DNA from: Granulicella rosea
GTDB taxonomy: Bacteria; Acidobacteriota; Terriglobia; Terriglobales; Acidobacteriaceae
Length of the DNA stretch: 64,000 nucleotides
NCBI RefSeq assembly: GCF_900188085.1
Contig: NZ_FZOU01000002.1
Span: 661,847 to 725,846 of the forward strand
Direction of reading: 5' to 3'
This document shows, piece after piece, positions 8,025 through 17,797 of the stretch (within the stretch, counting starts at the first letter, position 1; each line of letters opens with the position of its first letter). The notes under the pieces are model-generated. The model had not been told where the DNA came from, searched no databases, and was given only the letters and a program-made list of their open reading frames with translations. Both the position numbers and the translations under genes were made by a program.

Positions 8025-10406
8025 ATGCCAGACGTATCTTTTACCGTTGACGGAAAGAAGCTGACCGCCCCCGCAGGCACGCTGCTCATCGAGGCCTGCA
8101 AAACTGCGGGCATCGAGATTCCGGCCTTCTGCTACTACCCCGGCCTGTCACTGCAGGCCGCCTGCCGCATGTGCGTCGTGCGCCAGGAGAAGGTGCCGAA
8201 GCTCCAGACCGCCTGCACCACGCCGGTCGCCGAGGGCCAGGTCTTCTTCACCGACACGCCTGAGATCGTCCAGGCCCGCAAAGCCACGCTGCAGTTGCTG
8301 CTCGGCAACCACCCGCTCGACTGCCCCGTCTGCGACGCCGGCGGCGAGTGCGAGCTGCAGGACATGACCTTCAAGTACGGCGCGGCCGATTCGTTCTACG
8401 CCGAACCCAAGAACCACCGCGAAGAGCAGAAGTGGTCGCCGGTCGTCTACTTCGACCGCCCGCGCTGCATCCTCTGCTATCGCTGCGTGCGCATGTGCGG
8501 CGAAGGCATGGACGTCTTCGCGCTGGGCGTCGAGAACCGCGGTTCGTCGGCGGTCATCGCGCCAAACGTTCCCGCCGGGCTCGCGCCCGACCATCTGAAC
8601 CACGTCGACTGCGAGCAGTGCGGCATGTGCATCGACGCCTGCCCGGTTGGCGCGCTCACCTCCGGCACCTACCGCTACAAGACCCGGCCGTGGGAGATGA
8701 ACCACGTCGCAACCGTCTGCACCCACTGCGGCGACGGCTGCAAGACCACCCTCGGCGTGCGCTCCACCACCGACGGCGCGGAGATCGTACGCGGCGACAA
8801 CCGCGATCGCTCCGGCATCAACGACGACTTCCTCTGCAACAAGGGCCGCTACGCCTTCGACTTCGCCAACCACGCCGACCGCATCCAGCAGCCGCTGGTC
8901 CGCAAGGCGGGCAAGCTGGAGCCGGTCTCCTGGGAAGAGGCGTTCACCCACATCGGCAAGAAGTTCCGCGAGCTGCGCGATGCGAAGGGCGGCGACAGCT
9001 TCGGCGTCATCGGCGGCAACCGCCTGACCAACGAAGAGGCCTACCTGCTGCAGAAGTTCGCCCGCACGGTGATCGGCACGAACAACATCGACCACCACCG
9101 GACGGCCGACCACGTCACCTTCGCGCAGGCGCTCATCGGTCACAAGGACCGTACCGCGTCGCTCCGCGACACCAAGACCGCGAAGTCGATCCTGATCTTC
9201 GGCGGCGACCCGACGAATCAGTCGCCCGCGACCGCCTGGAACCTGCGCACGAACATCCGCAACAACGGCGCGAAGCTCTTTGTCGTCAACACCGAGGAGA
9301 TCAAGCTGCGCCGCCAGGCCAAGGCCTTCGTCCGGCTCGCTCCCTTCGGTTATGGCGCGATGGCTGCATTCCTGAACGGCGACGACGCCTCCGGCCCGAG
9401 CGCGGTCTCGAACGTCGAGGCGCTCGCCGGATTCCGCGATACGCTCAAAGCGACCGAGGGCCTGCTGATCCTCATCGGCTCGGAGCTGCGCGGCTCGGAG
9501 CTGAAGGCGCTGATCGAGTTCGGTCTCACGCTGCCGGGCGCGAAGTTCGCCCTGCTCTCGGACTATGTCAACTCGAAGGGCGCGGCCGACATGGGTCTGC
9601 TGCCGGACATGCTGCCCGGCTACACCCCCGTGGGTTCCGAGATCTTCGCCGAGTACAAGGCTCCTGCTCAAGCCGGCCTCGGCCTGCTTGAGATCTTCGA
9701 CGCAGCCGCCGCAGGCTCGCTCTCCGCTCTATATATAGTTGGATCGAATCCTGTGCTGCGCTACGGCGTCGAGCCTGCTTCGCTCAAGAACACCTTCGTC
9801 GTGGTGCAAGACCTGTTTATGACCGAAACCGCCGTGCTTGCAGACGTGGTTCTCCCGGCCGCGAATCTCTACGAGAAGGGCGGCTCGGTCACCAACCACT
9901 ACGGCGACCTGCAGTTGGTCAAGAAGGCCGGCGACCGCGCGGGCGTCCGCACCGATTTCGAGATGATCGTACGCATCGCCGACAAGATGGACGCGCACAT
10001 CCCTACCCTGATTCCCTTCGGCAAGGGCTTGCGCGCGGACATGGGTCAGACCCGCGGCGCGCAGTCCGGCGAGGCCGACCGCCACGCCGTCTGGCTGACC
10101 GCGCAAAACCTCGAGCCGCGCCTTTCGCCATTCGATCCGTTCGCGATTCTGGACGAGATTCAGCGCCTCGTCCCCGGCTATGACATCCTTCGCCTGCAGT
10201 TGCTCAGCGGCAACGATCAGCATCTGGAGCCCGCAGCGTCGCAGCCGCTGGTCCAGATCGGCGCCCGCCGCGACCTCGTGCTGCCCTCGGGCGACACGCT
10301 CTTCACCTCGGGCACACTCGGCCACTACTCCGATATGCTCATCGACCTGCAGCAGAACAGCCGGCGCGAACAGCTTCCCATTCTCGACCAGACGGCGGCG
10401 GACTAA
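8025..10406 (+). CDS. nuoG: NADH-quinone oxidoreductase subunit G
   Basis: NuoG is the large Fe-S subunit of the peripheral arm. From the ATG at 8025 it has 793 residues. The N-terminal [2Fe-2S] domain has C36, C47, C50 and C64. The His-Cys3 cluster has H96, C100, C103 and C109. Two [4Fe-4S] sets follow: C148, C151, C154, C158 and C196, C199, C202, C206. The optional N7 cluster ligands are also present (C232, C235, C239, C271). The remainder is a molybdopterin-oxidoreductase-like domain without obvious cofactor need. The frame extends upstream only as a shadow of the lipoprotein gene. Confidence 0.95.
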   Translation: MPDVSFTVDGKKLTAPAGTLLIEACKTAGIEIPAFCYYPGLSLQAACRMCVVRQEKVPKLQTACTTPVAEGQVFFTDTPEIVQARKATLQLLLGNHPLDCPVCDAGGECELQDMTFKYGAADSFYAEPKNHREEQKWSPVVYFDRPRCILCYRCVRMCGEGMDVFALGVENRGSSAVIAPNVPAGLAPDHLNHVDCEQCGMCIDACPVGALTSGTYRYKTRPWEMNHVATVCTHCGDGCKTTLGVRSTTDGAEIVRGDNRDRSGINDDFLCNKGRYAFDFANHADRIQQPLVRKAGKLEPVSWEEAFTHIGKKFRELRDAKGGDSFGVIGGNRLTNEEAYLLQKFARTVIGTNNIDHHRTADHVTFAQALIGHKDRTASLRDTKTAKSILIFGGDPTNQSPATAWNLRTNIRNNGAKLFVVNTEEIKLRRQAKAFVRLAPFGYGAMAAFLNGDDASGPSAVSNVEALAGFRDTLKATEGLLILIGSELRGSELKALIEFGLTLPGAKFALLSDYVNSKGAADMGLLPDMLPGYTPVGSEIFAEYKAPAQAGLGLLEIFDAAAAGSLSALYIVGSNPVLRYGVEPASLKNTFVVVQDLFMTETAVLADVVLPAANLYEKGGSVTNHYGDLQLVKKAGDRAGVRTDFEMIVRIADKMDAHIPTLIPFGKGLRADMGQTRGAQSGEADRHAVWLTAQNLEPRLSPFDPFAILDEIQRLVPGYDILRLQLLSGNDQHLEPAASQPLVQIGARRDLVLPSGDTLFTSGTLGHYSDMLIDLQQNSRREQLPILDQTAAD

Positions 10407-10409
10407 CCC

Positions 10410-11480
10410 ATGAACCTGTCTCCCTTTTTGACGTTTTTTCTATTGACCGTGGTCAAGATCGTCATCGTGCTCGTCATCACGCTTACGTCGGTGGCTTATA
10501 CGGTTCTGCTCGAACGTAAGGTCGCTGGACGGATGCAGAATCGCTGGGGGCCTTCGCGTGTCGGTCCTTTCGGTCTGCTGCAGCCTCTGGCCGACGGCAT
10601 CAAGCTCTTCCTCAAGGAAGATCTCATGCCGCTCGCGATTCAAAAGCCGCTCTTCGTGATCGCGCCAATCATCGCGCTCTCCTGTGCGCTGGTCTCGATT
10701 GCCGTGGTGCCCTTCGGCCCGCTGACCGAGGTCCACGTTCACGGACAGCCCGGCTTCGACCTGTTCGATATCTCGAATATCAATATCGGGCTGCTCGTCA
10801 TTCTCGGTATTACCTCGATCGGCGTTTACGGCATCGCGCTGTCGGGCTGGTCGTCGAATAACAAGTTTGCCCTGCTCGGCAGCCTCCGCGCCACGTCGCA
10901 GATGATCAGCTACGAGCTTGCGCTTGGGCTTTCGCTGGTTGGCATCGTCCTGCGGGCCGGTTCGCTCAACCTGCGCACGATCGTCGCCAGCCAGTCGGCC
11001 CACGGCGCGCTCTCGTGGAATATCCTGGGCGGTTTTCAGATCGTTGCATTTGTGGTCTACCTCATCAGCGCATTCGCCGAGGCAAACCGCACCCCGTTCG
11101 ACCTTCCTGAAGCAGAGTCGGAGCTGGTCGCGGGCTATCACACCGAGTACAGCTCGATGAAGTTCGCCATGTTCTTCATGGCTGAGTACGCGAACATGAT
11201 CACCATCAGCTGCGTGGCGACGTTGCTCTTCTTCGGCGGCGCCTCCAGCCCGTGGGGCAACGCGCTGCCAAATATCGGCGGGGCCATCGGCGCGGCGATC
11301 TTCCCGGTTCTCTGGTTCGTCCTCAAAGTCTTTTGTTTTCTGTTCCTCTTCATCTGGGTCCGGTGGACCATACCGCGCTTCCGTTACGACCAACTGATGG
11401 CCTTCGGTTGGAAGGTGCTGATGCCCATCGCCATCGTCAACATTCTTGTGACCGCTTTGGTGATGTCCGTCCGTTCGTAG
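10410..11480 (+). CDS. nuoH: NADH-quinone oxidoreductase subunit H
   Basis: NuoH is the membrane subunit that forms the quinone entry channel and connects the peripheral arm to the proton pumps. The 356 residues have about eight helices, the conserved cytoplasmic loop [20 protein letters not shown] near residues 30-50, [11 protein letters not shown] near 65, and the block [20 protein letters not shown] near 225-245 with the conserved acidic residues. It starts three bases after the nuoG stop. The next usual gene, nuoI, is missing: 134 non-coding bases separate it from nuoJ. Confidence 0.96.
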   Translation: MNLSPFLTFFLLTVVKIVIVLVITLTSVAYTVLLERKVAGRMQNRWGPSRVGPFGLLQPLADGIKLFLKEDLMPLAIQKPLFVIAPIIALSCALVSIAVVPFGPLTEVHVHGQPGFDLFDISNINIGLLVILGITSIGVYGIALSGWSSNNKFALLGSLRATSQMISYELALGLSLVGIVLRAGSLNLRTIVASQSAHGALSWNILGGFQIVAFVVYLISAFAEANRTPFDLPEAESELVAGYHTEYSSMKFAMFFMAEYANMITISCVATLLFFGGASSPWGNALPNIGGAIGAAIFPVLWFVLKVFCFLFLFIWVRWTIPRFRYDQLMAFGWKVLMPIAIVNILVTALVMSVRS

Positions 11481-11614
11481 TTCAGACTTTGCTTCACCGC
11501 GTCAAACGCAGGATCACTGTTTTACAATCGGCAGAACGGCCACATCTCAGCGTCTGCACCGCACTCACACCGAAACCCGGGGCCTTCAACCGGGAAAAGG
11601 ATACGACGGCACTC
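11481..11614. other. Non-coding gap where nuoI is normally found
   Basis: This 134-base gap is too short for nuoI (about 500 bases) and contains no CxxCxxCxxxCP ferredoxin motif in any frame. A TACAAT hexamer at 11523-11528 could be a -10 element for nuoJ-N, but no good -35 is seen. A small CCCGG/CCGGG inverted repeat lies near 11578-11592. Confidence 0.5.
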
Positions 11615-12184
11615 ATGCAACTTGCCCTCTTCATCATCTTCGCCGCACTGGCCGTCGCAGGAGCTTTGAATTTCCTGCTCCAGCGGCACCCGATCAACTC
11701 GGCGCTCTCGCTGGTCGTGGTCATGCTCTCGCTCGCGGTTCTTTACTGGTCGCTTGGCGCGGAGTTCCTCGCCGCCGCGCAGGTCATCGTCTACTCCGGC
11801 GCCGTCATGGTGCTGTTCGTCTTCGTTGTCATGCTGCTCAACGCGGGCGAGGAAGAGCGAACCACCGGAAGCCGAGCCGCGTACTTTGCCGGTATCCCCG
11901 GCGCCGCCGCTGTCTTCTGCCTGCTCAGCTTCGTCTTTTTGTCGGAGTCGAAGACGCTCGGTTCCTCAAACCTCGGCGGATATCTGAACGACGGCACGGT
12001 CAACATCGTCGAAATCAGCAAGATCCTTTTCACCCGGCTGCTGCTGCCCTTCGAGGTCACCTCGATCCTGATTCTGGTCGCCATTCTGGGCGCGGTCGTG
12101 CTGGCGCGCAAGGAACCGGATCCCAAGGTCGTCACCAGCTCGACCGATGCGGCGGGCGTGATTGTCATCAAGGAGAAAGTGTAA
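11615..12184 (+). CDS. nuoJ: NADH-quinone oxidoreductase subunit J
   Basis: NuoJ is a five-helix membrane subunit of complex I near the quinone channel. The 189 residues include [20 protein letters not shown] and the conserved third helix [20 protein letters not shown], whose pi-bulge region is the family hallmark. The ATG at 11615 is chosen because the residues before it are not part of the family and are not hydrophobic. Its TAA is followed after two bases by nuoK. Confidence 0.93.
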   Translation: MQLALFIIFAALAVAGALNFLLQRHPINSALSLVVVMLSLAVLYWSLGAEFLAAAQVIVYSGAVMVLFVFVVMLLNAGEEERTTGSRAAYFAGIPGAAAVFCLLSFVFLSESKTLGSSNLGGYLNDGTVNIVEISKILFTRLLLPFEVTSILILVAILGAVVLARKEPDPKVVTSSTDAAGVIVIKEKV

Positions 12185-12186
12185 CC

Positions 12187-12504
12187 ATGGTTCCCATCTC
12201 CTATTACCTCATCCTCGCCGCCGTCCTGTTCTCCATCGGCGTACTATCGTTCCTGCTCAAGCGCAACGTCGTCACGGTCTTCATGTCGATCGAGCTCATG
12301 CTGAACGCCGTGAACCTCACCTTTGTGGCCTTCGCGCATCGCTGGCAGGCCGTGTCACCGCAGGCCGTTTCAGGACAGATCTTCGTCTTCTTCGTGATGG
12401 TCGTCGCCGCCGCCGAAGCCGCCGTGGGACTCGCGATCATCATCTCCATCTTCCGCACGCGGCAGACCCTGAACATCGACCAGATCAACCTGATGAAGAA
12501 CTAA
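12187..12504 (+). CDS. nuoK: NADH-quinone oxidoreductase subunit K
   Basis: NuoK is a three-helix MrpC-like proton-path subunit. The 105 residues match the usual length and contain [19 protein letters not shown] with the conserved helix-2 glutamate, and [19 protein letters not shown] with the second conserved glutamate in helix 3. It begins two bases after nuoJ and ends 15 bases before nuoL. Confidence 0.96.
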   Translation: MVPISYYLILAAVLFSIGVLSFLLKRNVVTVFMSIELMLNAVNLTFVAFAHRWQAVSPQAVSGQIFVFFVMVVAAAEAAVGLAIIISIFRTRQTLNIDQINLMKN

Positions 12505-12519
12505 CTGGAAATCGAGACC

Positions 12520-14493
12520 ATGAATCCTCAGCTACTCTGGCTCATCCCGCTGCTTCCCTTCACCGGCTTCCTGATCAACGGAACCGTGGGCCGCAAGCTC
12601 CCGCGCGCCGCCGTAAGCGGCATCGCGCTCCTCTGCACCGCCATCCCCGCGATCATCGTCGCGACACTCTGGGCGTCGATCCTCGGCGGCGGCTCCGGCA
12701 TACTCGCGGTCGCCTCGGCGCCGTGGATTCAGGTCACCGGCTTCTCGGTCAACTTCGCCTTCGCGGTCGATCACCTCACGGCAATCATGCTCGCGGTCGT
12801 CACCGGCGTCGGCTTCCTCATCCATCTCTACTCCGTTGGATACATGGCGCATGAGGACGGTTACTGGCGCTTCTTCGCCTACCTGAACCTCTTCATGTTC
12901 TTCATGTCGGTGCTGGTGCTGTCGGACTCGTTCCTGCTGCTCTTCGTCGGCTGGGAGGGCGTCGGTCTCGCCTCGTACCTGCTGATCGGCTTCTATTTCA
13001 CCAAGACGGCTGCGGCCAACGCCGGCAAGAAAGCCTTCATCGTCAACCGCGTGGGCGACTTCGGCTTTCTGCTGGCGATGTTCCTGCTCATCCAGCACTT
13101 CGGCTCGCTGAACTTCTCGACCGTCTTCTCGTCGATCTCGGCCAGCTCCACGCAGGGTGGCTTTCTGACCGCCATCGCGCTGCTGCTGGTCGTCGGTGCG
13201 GCCGGCAAATCGGCGCAGATTCCCCTTTACGTCTGGCTGCCGGACGCCATGGAAGGACCGACGCCGGTCTCCGCCCTCATCCACGCCGCGACCATGGTCA
13301 CGGCCGGCATCTACATGGTGTGCCGTTGCCACACGCTCTTCGATCGCAGCCCCTACGCCCTCGGCGTGGTTGCGATCATCGGCGCGCTGACCGCCATCTT
13401 CGCCGCCTCGATCGGCATGGTGCAGAACGACATCAAGCGCGTGCTGGCGTACTCCACCGTATCGCAGCTCGGCTACATGTTCCTGGCCTGCGGAGTCGGC
13501 GCGTACACTGCGGCCATCTTCCACGTCATGACGCACGCTTTCTTCAAGGCGCTGCTCTTCCTGGCCGCCGGTTCGGTCATCCACGCGCTCTCGGGCGAGC
13601 AGGACATGCGCGTCATGGGCGGCCTGCGGAAGAAGATTCCCGTCACCTTCTGGACCATGCTGATGGGCGTCATCGCCATCGCAGGCATCCCACCCTGGGC
13701 AGGCTTCTTCTCCAAGGACGAGATTCTCTACCGCGTCTTCGTCAGCGACAATCCCATCGGCAAGCTGCTCTGGCTGGTCGGTCTCGTCACCGCGGGCATG
13801 ACCTCGTTCTACATGTTCCGCCTGCTCTTCAAGACCTTCTTCGGTGAGCAGCGCTTCGCGGAGCACGCCGGCGCCGGTCATGGACACCACGACGATGCGC
13901 ATGCGGGCCACGGCCACGGCGTCCATGAATCGCCCTGGATCATGCTCTTCCCGCTCGTCGTCCTCGCGCTGCTCTCGATCGTCGGCGGATGGATCGGCGT
14001 GCCGAAGGCGCTTGGCGGTTCGAACGAGATCGAACACTTCCTCGATCCAGTATTCGGTGGCGGGGTGGAGCTTGCGAAGAGCGCCGCAGGCGCATCCGAG
14101 ATCGGTCTGGCGGTCGTCTCTGTGGTCGTCGCCCTGCTCGGTCTCGCGGTCGCCTACTTCCTCTACGTCGTGAAGCCCGGCACAGCCGGAGCCTTCGCCC
14201 AGAAGGCAAAGCCGCTCTACGAACTCGTGCTGAACAAGTTCTATATCGACGAGATCTACAACGCGATCTTCGTCACCGGTCTGCTCGGCCTGACCACTGC
14301 TCTCTTCCGCAGCGTCATCGACTTCGGTCTGGTGGACGGCTCCGGCTGGGCCGCGAGCAACGGCGCCAAGGGACTTGCCTCCGTCACCCGCAAGATGCAG
14401 TCCGGCAACATACGCTCTTATGCTGGCTGGCTCGCGCTGGGCGCGGCGGCGGTGATCGCAATCATGATCTTCGGGCTTCACAACATCAGCTAG
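12520..14493 (+). CDS. nuoL: NADH-quinone oxidoreductase subunit L
   Basis: NuoL is the distal antiporter-like proton pump of complex I with the long lateral helix. The 657 residues show the N-terminal domain, the block GWEGVGLASYLLIGFYF, the central AGKSAQIPLYVWLPDAMEGP with the key lysine, and HAATMVTAGIYMV. An insertion rich in histidine lies at about residues 448-470 (EHAGAGHGHHDDAHAGHGHG), in a loop between transmembrane helices. The C-terminal part (about 500-657) fits the lateral helix and last membrane segment. Confidence 0.95.
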   Translation: MNPQLLWLIPLLPFTGFLINGTVGRKLPRAAVSGIALLCTAIPAIIVATLWASILGGGSGILAVASAPWIQVTGFSVNFAFAVDHLTAIMLAVVTGVGFLIHLYSVGYMAHEDGYWRFFAYLNLFMFFMSVLVLSDSFLLLFVGWEGVGLASYLLIGFYFTKTAAANAGKKAFIVNRVGDFGFLLAMFLLIQHFGSLNFSTVFSSISASSTQGGFLTAIALLLVVGAAGKSAQIPLYVWLPDAMEGPTPVSALIHAATMVTAGIYMVCRCHTLFDRSPYALGVVAIIGALTAIFAASIGMVQNDIKRVLAYSTVSQLGYMFLACGVGAYTAAIFHVMTHAFFKALLFLAAGSVIHALSGEQDMRVMGGLRKKIPVTFWTMLMGVIAIAGIPPWAGFFSKDEILYRVFVSDNPIGKLLWLVGLVTAGMTSFYMFRLLFKTFFGEQRFAEHAGAGHGHHDDAHAGHGHGVHESPWIMLFPLVVLALLSIVGGWIGVPKALGGSNEIEHFLDPVFGGGVELAKSAAGASEIGLAVVSVVVALLGLAVAYFLYVVKPGTAGAFAQKAKPLYELVLNKFYIDEIYNAIFVTGLLGLTTALFRSVIDFGLVDGSGWAASNGAKGLASVTRKMQSGNIRSYAGWLALGAAAVIAIMIFGLHNIS

Positions 14494-14551
14494 CTGGTCG
14501 GCATTCAAGACAGGGCAACGCACGTACGGCAGACGTAACCACAAGGATCCG

Positions 14552-16147
14552 ATGAATTTAGACACCTCCATCCTGACCCTCATCATCTTCGCTCCGCTCG
14601 TGGGCGCGATCGTCCTGGCGCTTCTGCCGGATCGCGGCAAGACCATGCAGTGGGGCGCGCTGATCGTCACCCTGATCACCTTCGGTCTCACCCTGCATCT
14701 TCCGGCGCACTTCCAGTCCGGCATGCCCGCAGGCAGCTTCCAATTCGTCACCGATCTGCCGTGGATCGCGGCGCCCGCCATCCGCTACCACCTCGGCGTG
14801 GACGGCATGTCCATGTGGCTCACCGTGCTGACCGGCTTCCTCGCCCCGCTTGGCGTTCTCGCCTCCTGGAACACCATCTCCGAGCGGAAGAAGACCTTCT
14901 ATGTCTTCTTCCTGCTCCAGCAGGTCGCGATGCTCGGCATCTTCGCCGCGCTCGACCTCTTCCTCTACTACGCCTTCTGGGAGCTGTCGCTCGTTCCCAT
15001 GACGCTGCTGATCGCCACCTTCGGACGCACCGCCGCCCGCCGCGACGCCGCCGCCAAGTACTTTCTCTATGCCTTCATTCCGTCGGCGATGTTGCTCGTC
15101 GGCATGATCTGGCTCTACGCGCAGACCGGCACCTTCGACCTGCCGAAGCTCGCCTCCCTCGCCGCCAGCCACGGCATCTCGTCGAACTCTGCCGCACTCT
15201 GGCTCTGCTCTCTTGCGTTCCTGCTCGCCTTCGCGGTCAAGGTTCCCGTCTTCCCGCTGCACGGCTGGTTGAAGGACGCCATCGCCGAGGCCCCCACGGC
15301 AGCCGTCATGGTGCTGGCCGGCAAGACCGGCCTCTACTCCATCCTGCGCTTCAGCTTCGCCATCTTCCCGGATGAGAGCCATCGCATCGCGCCGCTCATG
15401 ATCGCGCTCGGCGCCATCGGCGTGGTCTACGGCGCGCTGATCGCCCTGACCCAGAACAACATGAAGCACCTGGCCGCCTACTCGACCCTCGGCCACCTGT
15501 CGATCATCACACTCGGCATCTTCACCTTCACCATCGCAGGCGTCGACGGCGGCATCTACCAGATTCTGAACCACGGCATCTCGGGCGGCGCGCTCTTCAT
15601 CCTGATGGGCATCCTCTACGAGCGCTACGGCACATACGACATGCGCGACTACGGCGGACTCGCCGCGACTCTGCCCTGGATGGTTACGCTCTACGTCATC
15701 ACGACGCTCTCGGTCGTCGGCCTGCCCGGCCTGAACAGCTTCGTCGGCGAGTTCCTCGTGCTTTCGGGCACGATGCAAGCCACCATCGCCGAGCACCATG
15801 TCCTGTGGACGGTGATTGCCACCTCTGGCGTCATCTTCGGAGCAGCCTACATGCTCGTGATGATCCAGCGCGTCTTCTACGGTCCGGCCTCGAACCCCAA
15901 CGGCTCCGCCCCGCGCGATCTCGACGCACGCGAGCACCTCGCGCTGTGGCCGATGGTCGCCGTTATGGTCGTCATGGGCGTGCTCTCGCCCTACTGGATC
16001 GGCTCGATCGACCCGAACGGCGTCGCCATCTCGCACCAGACCTCCTCCAGCACGAGCGCACCCCAGCAGCACTTCCGCCGGGCGGAGAACGCCCCCGCCT
16101 ACGCCCGCGACATCACGTCCGCGTCCGCAACCCAAGGAGTGAAGTAA
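14552..16147 (+). CDS. nuoM: NADH-quinone oxidoreductase subunit M
   Basis: NuoM is the second antiporter-like pump. The 531 residues contain [37 protein letters not shown] with the conserved glutamate, and [20 protein letters not shown] with the conserved lysine. The C-terminal 50 residues are polar and Ser/Thr-rich and extend beyond the core fold. It is separated from nuoL by 58 bases, and its stop overlaps the nuoN ATG (TAATG). Confidence 0.95.
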   Translation: MNLDTSILTLIIFAPLVGAIVLALLPDRGKTMQWGALIVTLITFGLTLHLPAHFQSGMPAGSFQFVTDLPWIAAPAIRYHLGVDGMSMWLTVLTGFLAPLGVLASWNTISERKKTFYVFFLLQQVAMLGIFAALDLFLYYAFWELSLVPMTLLIATFGRTAARRDAAAKYFLYAFIPSAMLLVGMIWLYAQTGTFDLPKLASLAASHGISSNSAALWLCSLAFLLAFAVKVPVFPLHGWLKDAIAEAPTAAVMVLAGKTGLYSILRFSFAIFPDESHRIAPLMIALGAIGVVYGALIALTQNNMKHLAAYSTLGHLSIITLGIFTFTIAGVDGGIYQILNHGISGGALFILMGILYERYGTYDMRDYGGLAATLPWMVTLYVITTLSVVGLPGLNSFVGEFLVLSGTMQATIAEHHVLWTVIATSGVIFGAAYMLVMIQRVFYGPASNPNGSAPRDLDAREHLALWPMVAVMVVMGVLSPYWIGSIDPNGVAISHQTSSSTSAPQQHFRRAENAPAYARDITSASATQGVK

Positions 16148-17646
16148 TGTCCCCAAATCTTCTGGCGCTCCTGCCCGAGATCATCCTCACCGTTGGCGGC
16201 GTCCTGATCATGGTCGCCGAGCCCTGCCTGACGCCCGGCGGCTCGCGCAAACCTCTCGGCTGGCTGGCCATTCTCGCGACCCTCGCCGCCGGAGCGGCCA
16301 GCATCTTCCAGCTCGGCTTCACCAAGTCGGCCGCCATCTTCGCCTTTTACGGCACCATCCAGGTCGATCCCTTCTCCATCTTCTTTCACCTGCTGATCGC
16401 CGCCATCGTGCTCTGTTCCCTGCTCGGCTCGCTCGACTACTTCGAAGGCGCGACCAACCACGCCGGCGAGTACTTCGCGCTCGTGCTCTTCGGAGCCGTC
16501 GGCATGATGTTCATGACCTCGGCGACTGAGCTTCTGATGGTCTTCGTCGGCCTCGAGATCTCTTCGATCTCGACCTACATCATGGCTGGCTTCCGCAAAG
16601 GCCAGGCCACCAGCGCCGAGTCGGCGATCAAGTACTTCCTGCTCGGCTCCTTCGCTACCGCCTTCTTCCTTTACGGCATCGCGCTGGCTTTCGGCGCGAC
16701 CGGATCCACCTCCATCCACGCTATCGCCGCCGGCCTCGCCGGAACCAGTACTCCAACCCTCGCCATCGCCGCGTTGACGCTCATCATCATCGGTCTGGGC
16801 TTCAAGGTCTCGGCCGCACCCTTCCACGTCTGGACTCCGGACGTCTACCAGGGCGCCCCCGCTCCGGTTGTCGGTCTCATGTCGACCGCCCCCAAGGCCG
16901 CCGCCTTCGCCGTCCTGCTGCGCATCACCTACAGCGCCTTCGGCTCCATGGAGGCCCGCTGGACCATCCTCCTCTGGATTCTCGCCGCCCTCTCGATGAC
17001 CGTCGGCAATCTCGGCGCGCTGCTCCAGACCAACGTCAAGCGCATGCTCGCCTACTCCAGCATCGCAAACGCCGGCTACCTTCTGGTCGCCTTCACCGCA
17101 TCAGCCGATCGCGGCATCGCCGCCGCCGCCTTCTACACCGCCACCTATGCAGCGATGAACGTCGGAGCCTTCGCGGTCATCACCCAGGTCGGCGGTTTCA
17201 ACGAAAGCACCCGCACGCTGGCCGATTACACCGGTCTCGCGCTGCGCCGCCCGGTTCTCGGCGCGCTCCTCTCATTCTTCCTGCTCTCGATGATCGGCAT
17301 CCCCTTCACCGGCGGATTCTTCGGCAAGTTCTACGTCTTCACCGCGACGATCCATAGCGGCAACGTCTGGCTCGCAGTCGTCGGACTCTTGAACAGCGGT
17401 GTCGCCTGCTTCTACTATCTGAGGCTGATCGCGGCGCTCTATACCCGCAGGGAGACGGCGGAGACAAGCCCCGTCACCTCTATCAGCTTCCCCGCCGGCC
17501 TCGGTCTGGCCGCCACCGCGCTCGCCACTCTGATGCTGGGCGTGTTGCCCGGACAGATTCTGCACCTCGCCGGTCGCGCAAGCTGGAGCATCACCTCTCC
17601 GTCCGCGGCCCGTATTGGTGCAGCGGCCGAGACCGCCTCACGATAA
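16147..17646 (+). CDS. nuoN: NADH-quinone oxidoreductase subunit N
   Basis: NuoN is the third antiporter-like pump and closes the operon. The 499 residues from the ATG at 16147 carry [19 protein letters not shown] with the conserved glutamate, [20 protein letters not shown] with the conserved lysine, and the broken-helix region [20 protein letters not shown]. The frame is open upstream only because it shadows nuoM. No terminator is obvious before the next gene, which starts about 150 bases later. Confidence 0.95.
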   Translation: MSPNLLALLPEIILTVGGVLIMVAEPCLTPGGSRKPLGWLAILATLAAGAASIFQLGFTKSAAIFAFYGTIQVDPFSIFFHLLIAAIVLCSLLGSLDYFEGATNHAGEYFALVLFGAVGMMFMTSATELLMVFVGLEISSISTYIMAGFRKGQATSAESAIKYFLLGSFATAFFLYGIALAFGATGSTSIHAIAAGLAGTSTPTLAIAALTLIIIGLGFKVSAAPFHVWTPDVYQGAPAPVVGLMSTAPKAAAFAVLLRITYSAFGSMEARWTILLWILAALSMTVGNLGALLQTNVKRMLAYSSIANAGYLLVAFTASADRGIAAAAFYTATYAAMNVGAFAVITQVGGFNESTRTLADYTGLALRRPVLGALLSFFLLSMIGIPFTGGFFGKFYVFTATIHSGNVWLAVVGLLNSGVACFYYLRLIAALYTRRETAETSPVTSISFPAGLGLAATALATLMLGVLPGQILHLAGRASWSITSPSAARIGAAAETASR

Positions 17647-17649
17647 TCG

Positions 17650-17678
17650 TTGTTTCAATCTATGAAATGTCGTATCCT
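17650..17678 (+). promoter_or_regulatory. Possible promoter for the GGDEF gene
   Basis: TTGTTT (17650-17655) and TATCCT (17673-17678) are separated by 17 bases. The match is moderate. Confidence 0.3.
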
Positions 17679-17797
17679 TCCGCTCAGGCTTGGTCCGCTG
17701 GGCGGAGATGTTTTGCGACGACAGAACACACCGGCCCCATGCGGATGATCGCCAGCCATGTTTGCGAACACATCCTCTCTTGTCCGGGCCGTGATCT

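Noticed and set aside
12532..14781. 749-residue open frame antisense to nuoL and nuoM
   Set aside because: It is a shadow of GC-rich coding sequence; the product is Asp/Glu/Arg/His-rich without domains, while the plus strand encodes clear NuoL and NuoM.
15805..16146. Upstream extension of NuoN
   Set aside because: It shadows nuoM; NuoN similarity begins at the overlapping ATG at 16147.
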